Shown here: positions 63,608-64,000 of the stretch, one piece after another
Layout: the number at the start of each line of letters is the position of its first letter
Numbering within the stretch: position 1 is the first letter of the stretch
DNA from: Branchiostoma floridae
Lineage: Eukaryota; Chordata; Leptocardii; Amphioxiformes; Branchiostomatidae
Length of the DNA: 64,000 nucleotides
Assembly (NCBI RefSeq): GCF_000003815.2
Contig: NC_049989.1
Location: 1,787,644-1,851,643 of the forward strand
Direction of reading: 5' to 3'
Made by a program: the position numbers and the translations under genes
The notes under the pieces: model-generated
Told to the model about the DNA's origin: nothing
Databases searched by the model: none
What the model saw: only the letters and a program-made list of their open reading frames with translations

Positions 63608-64000
63608 GTGATATATGAACAATCATTTCTTATCTCTAGTGTTACATGTATCATGTTTCCCAAATGAAAAACAAATTGTTTTTGCTGGTGTGATTTCTTC
63701 CTTTCTTTCTTTTATCCTTAAACTTGCTTAACCTCATTTTTAGAGAGGAAAGTCATGTTCAAGGCCTTTCTCAAGGGCAATATCTTCTTCCATTTCTTCT
63801 TTTCCTTCTTCCTTTGTCAGGAACCAATAAGAGCTTAAAAATGCAGGTATTTTAGCTGTCATAGCAAATATGAAAGAAAAATTAGCTATTACAGGGAACT
63901 TGGACAATTACAGTAAAGTGATTCAACAAATATAGATAAAAAATGTAAAGATAAAATTTGCCAGCACACTGGTCTTCTCAATATCATTTATTCATCAGAT

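Overview
The window is animal nuclear DNA, most likely from a cephalochordate (amphioxus). The genes are intron-rich, and every exon I placed has GT-AG boundaries and compatible phases. The non-coding part is crowded with small inverted-repeat transposons, truncated LINE 3' ends, tRNA- and 5S-like sequences and minisatellites. The species call is inference from gene structure and repeat style; I ran no search.

Layout. 1-23.4 kb has no gene I can support. It holds several small TIR elements with 5-bp target duplications, a 2.3-kb array of a 57-bp minisatellite (5919-8243), a LINE 3' end (9633-10268), a degenerate tandem array (10726-11980) and a 2400-bp CACTA-like element nested in another minisatellite (12820-15219). 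23.4-42.2 kb carries 17 exons of MED15 (Mediator tail subunit), from the second half of the KIX domain to the stop codon; the first ~60 residues are upstream and not found. The 17 exons sum to 2184 bp (727 codons plus stop). 46.8-48.6 kb holds a two-exon gene for a 173-residue protein with an acidic tail, which I do not recognise. 49.2-50.1 kb is a young 927-bp element with 309-bp terminal inverted repeats. 53.3-63.6 kb holds seven exons of ESS2 (DGCR14, a spliceosome-associated nuclear protein); its C-terminal part runs off the right edge.

MED15 and ESS2 both lie in human 22q11.2, so their ~11-kb spacing here suggests an old chordate linkage.

The most unusual signal is a recurring pattern in both genes. 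Tandem repeat units span an exon-intron boundary, so one real splice site is followed or preceded by one to five 'ghost' copies of the exon edge with an intact donor or acceptor. In six such arrays I counted by hand about 23 silent against 5 amino-acid-changing variable sites between ghosts and real exon. Supposedly intronic copies therefore carry the mark of coding selection. Either they are used in some transcripts, or array units are exchanged with the functional exon.
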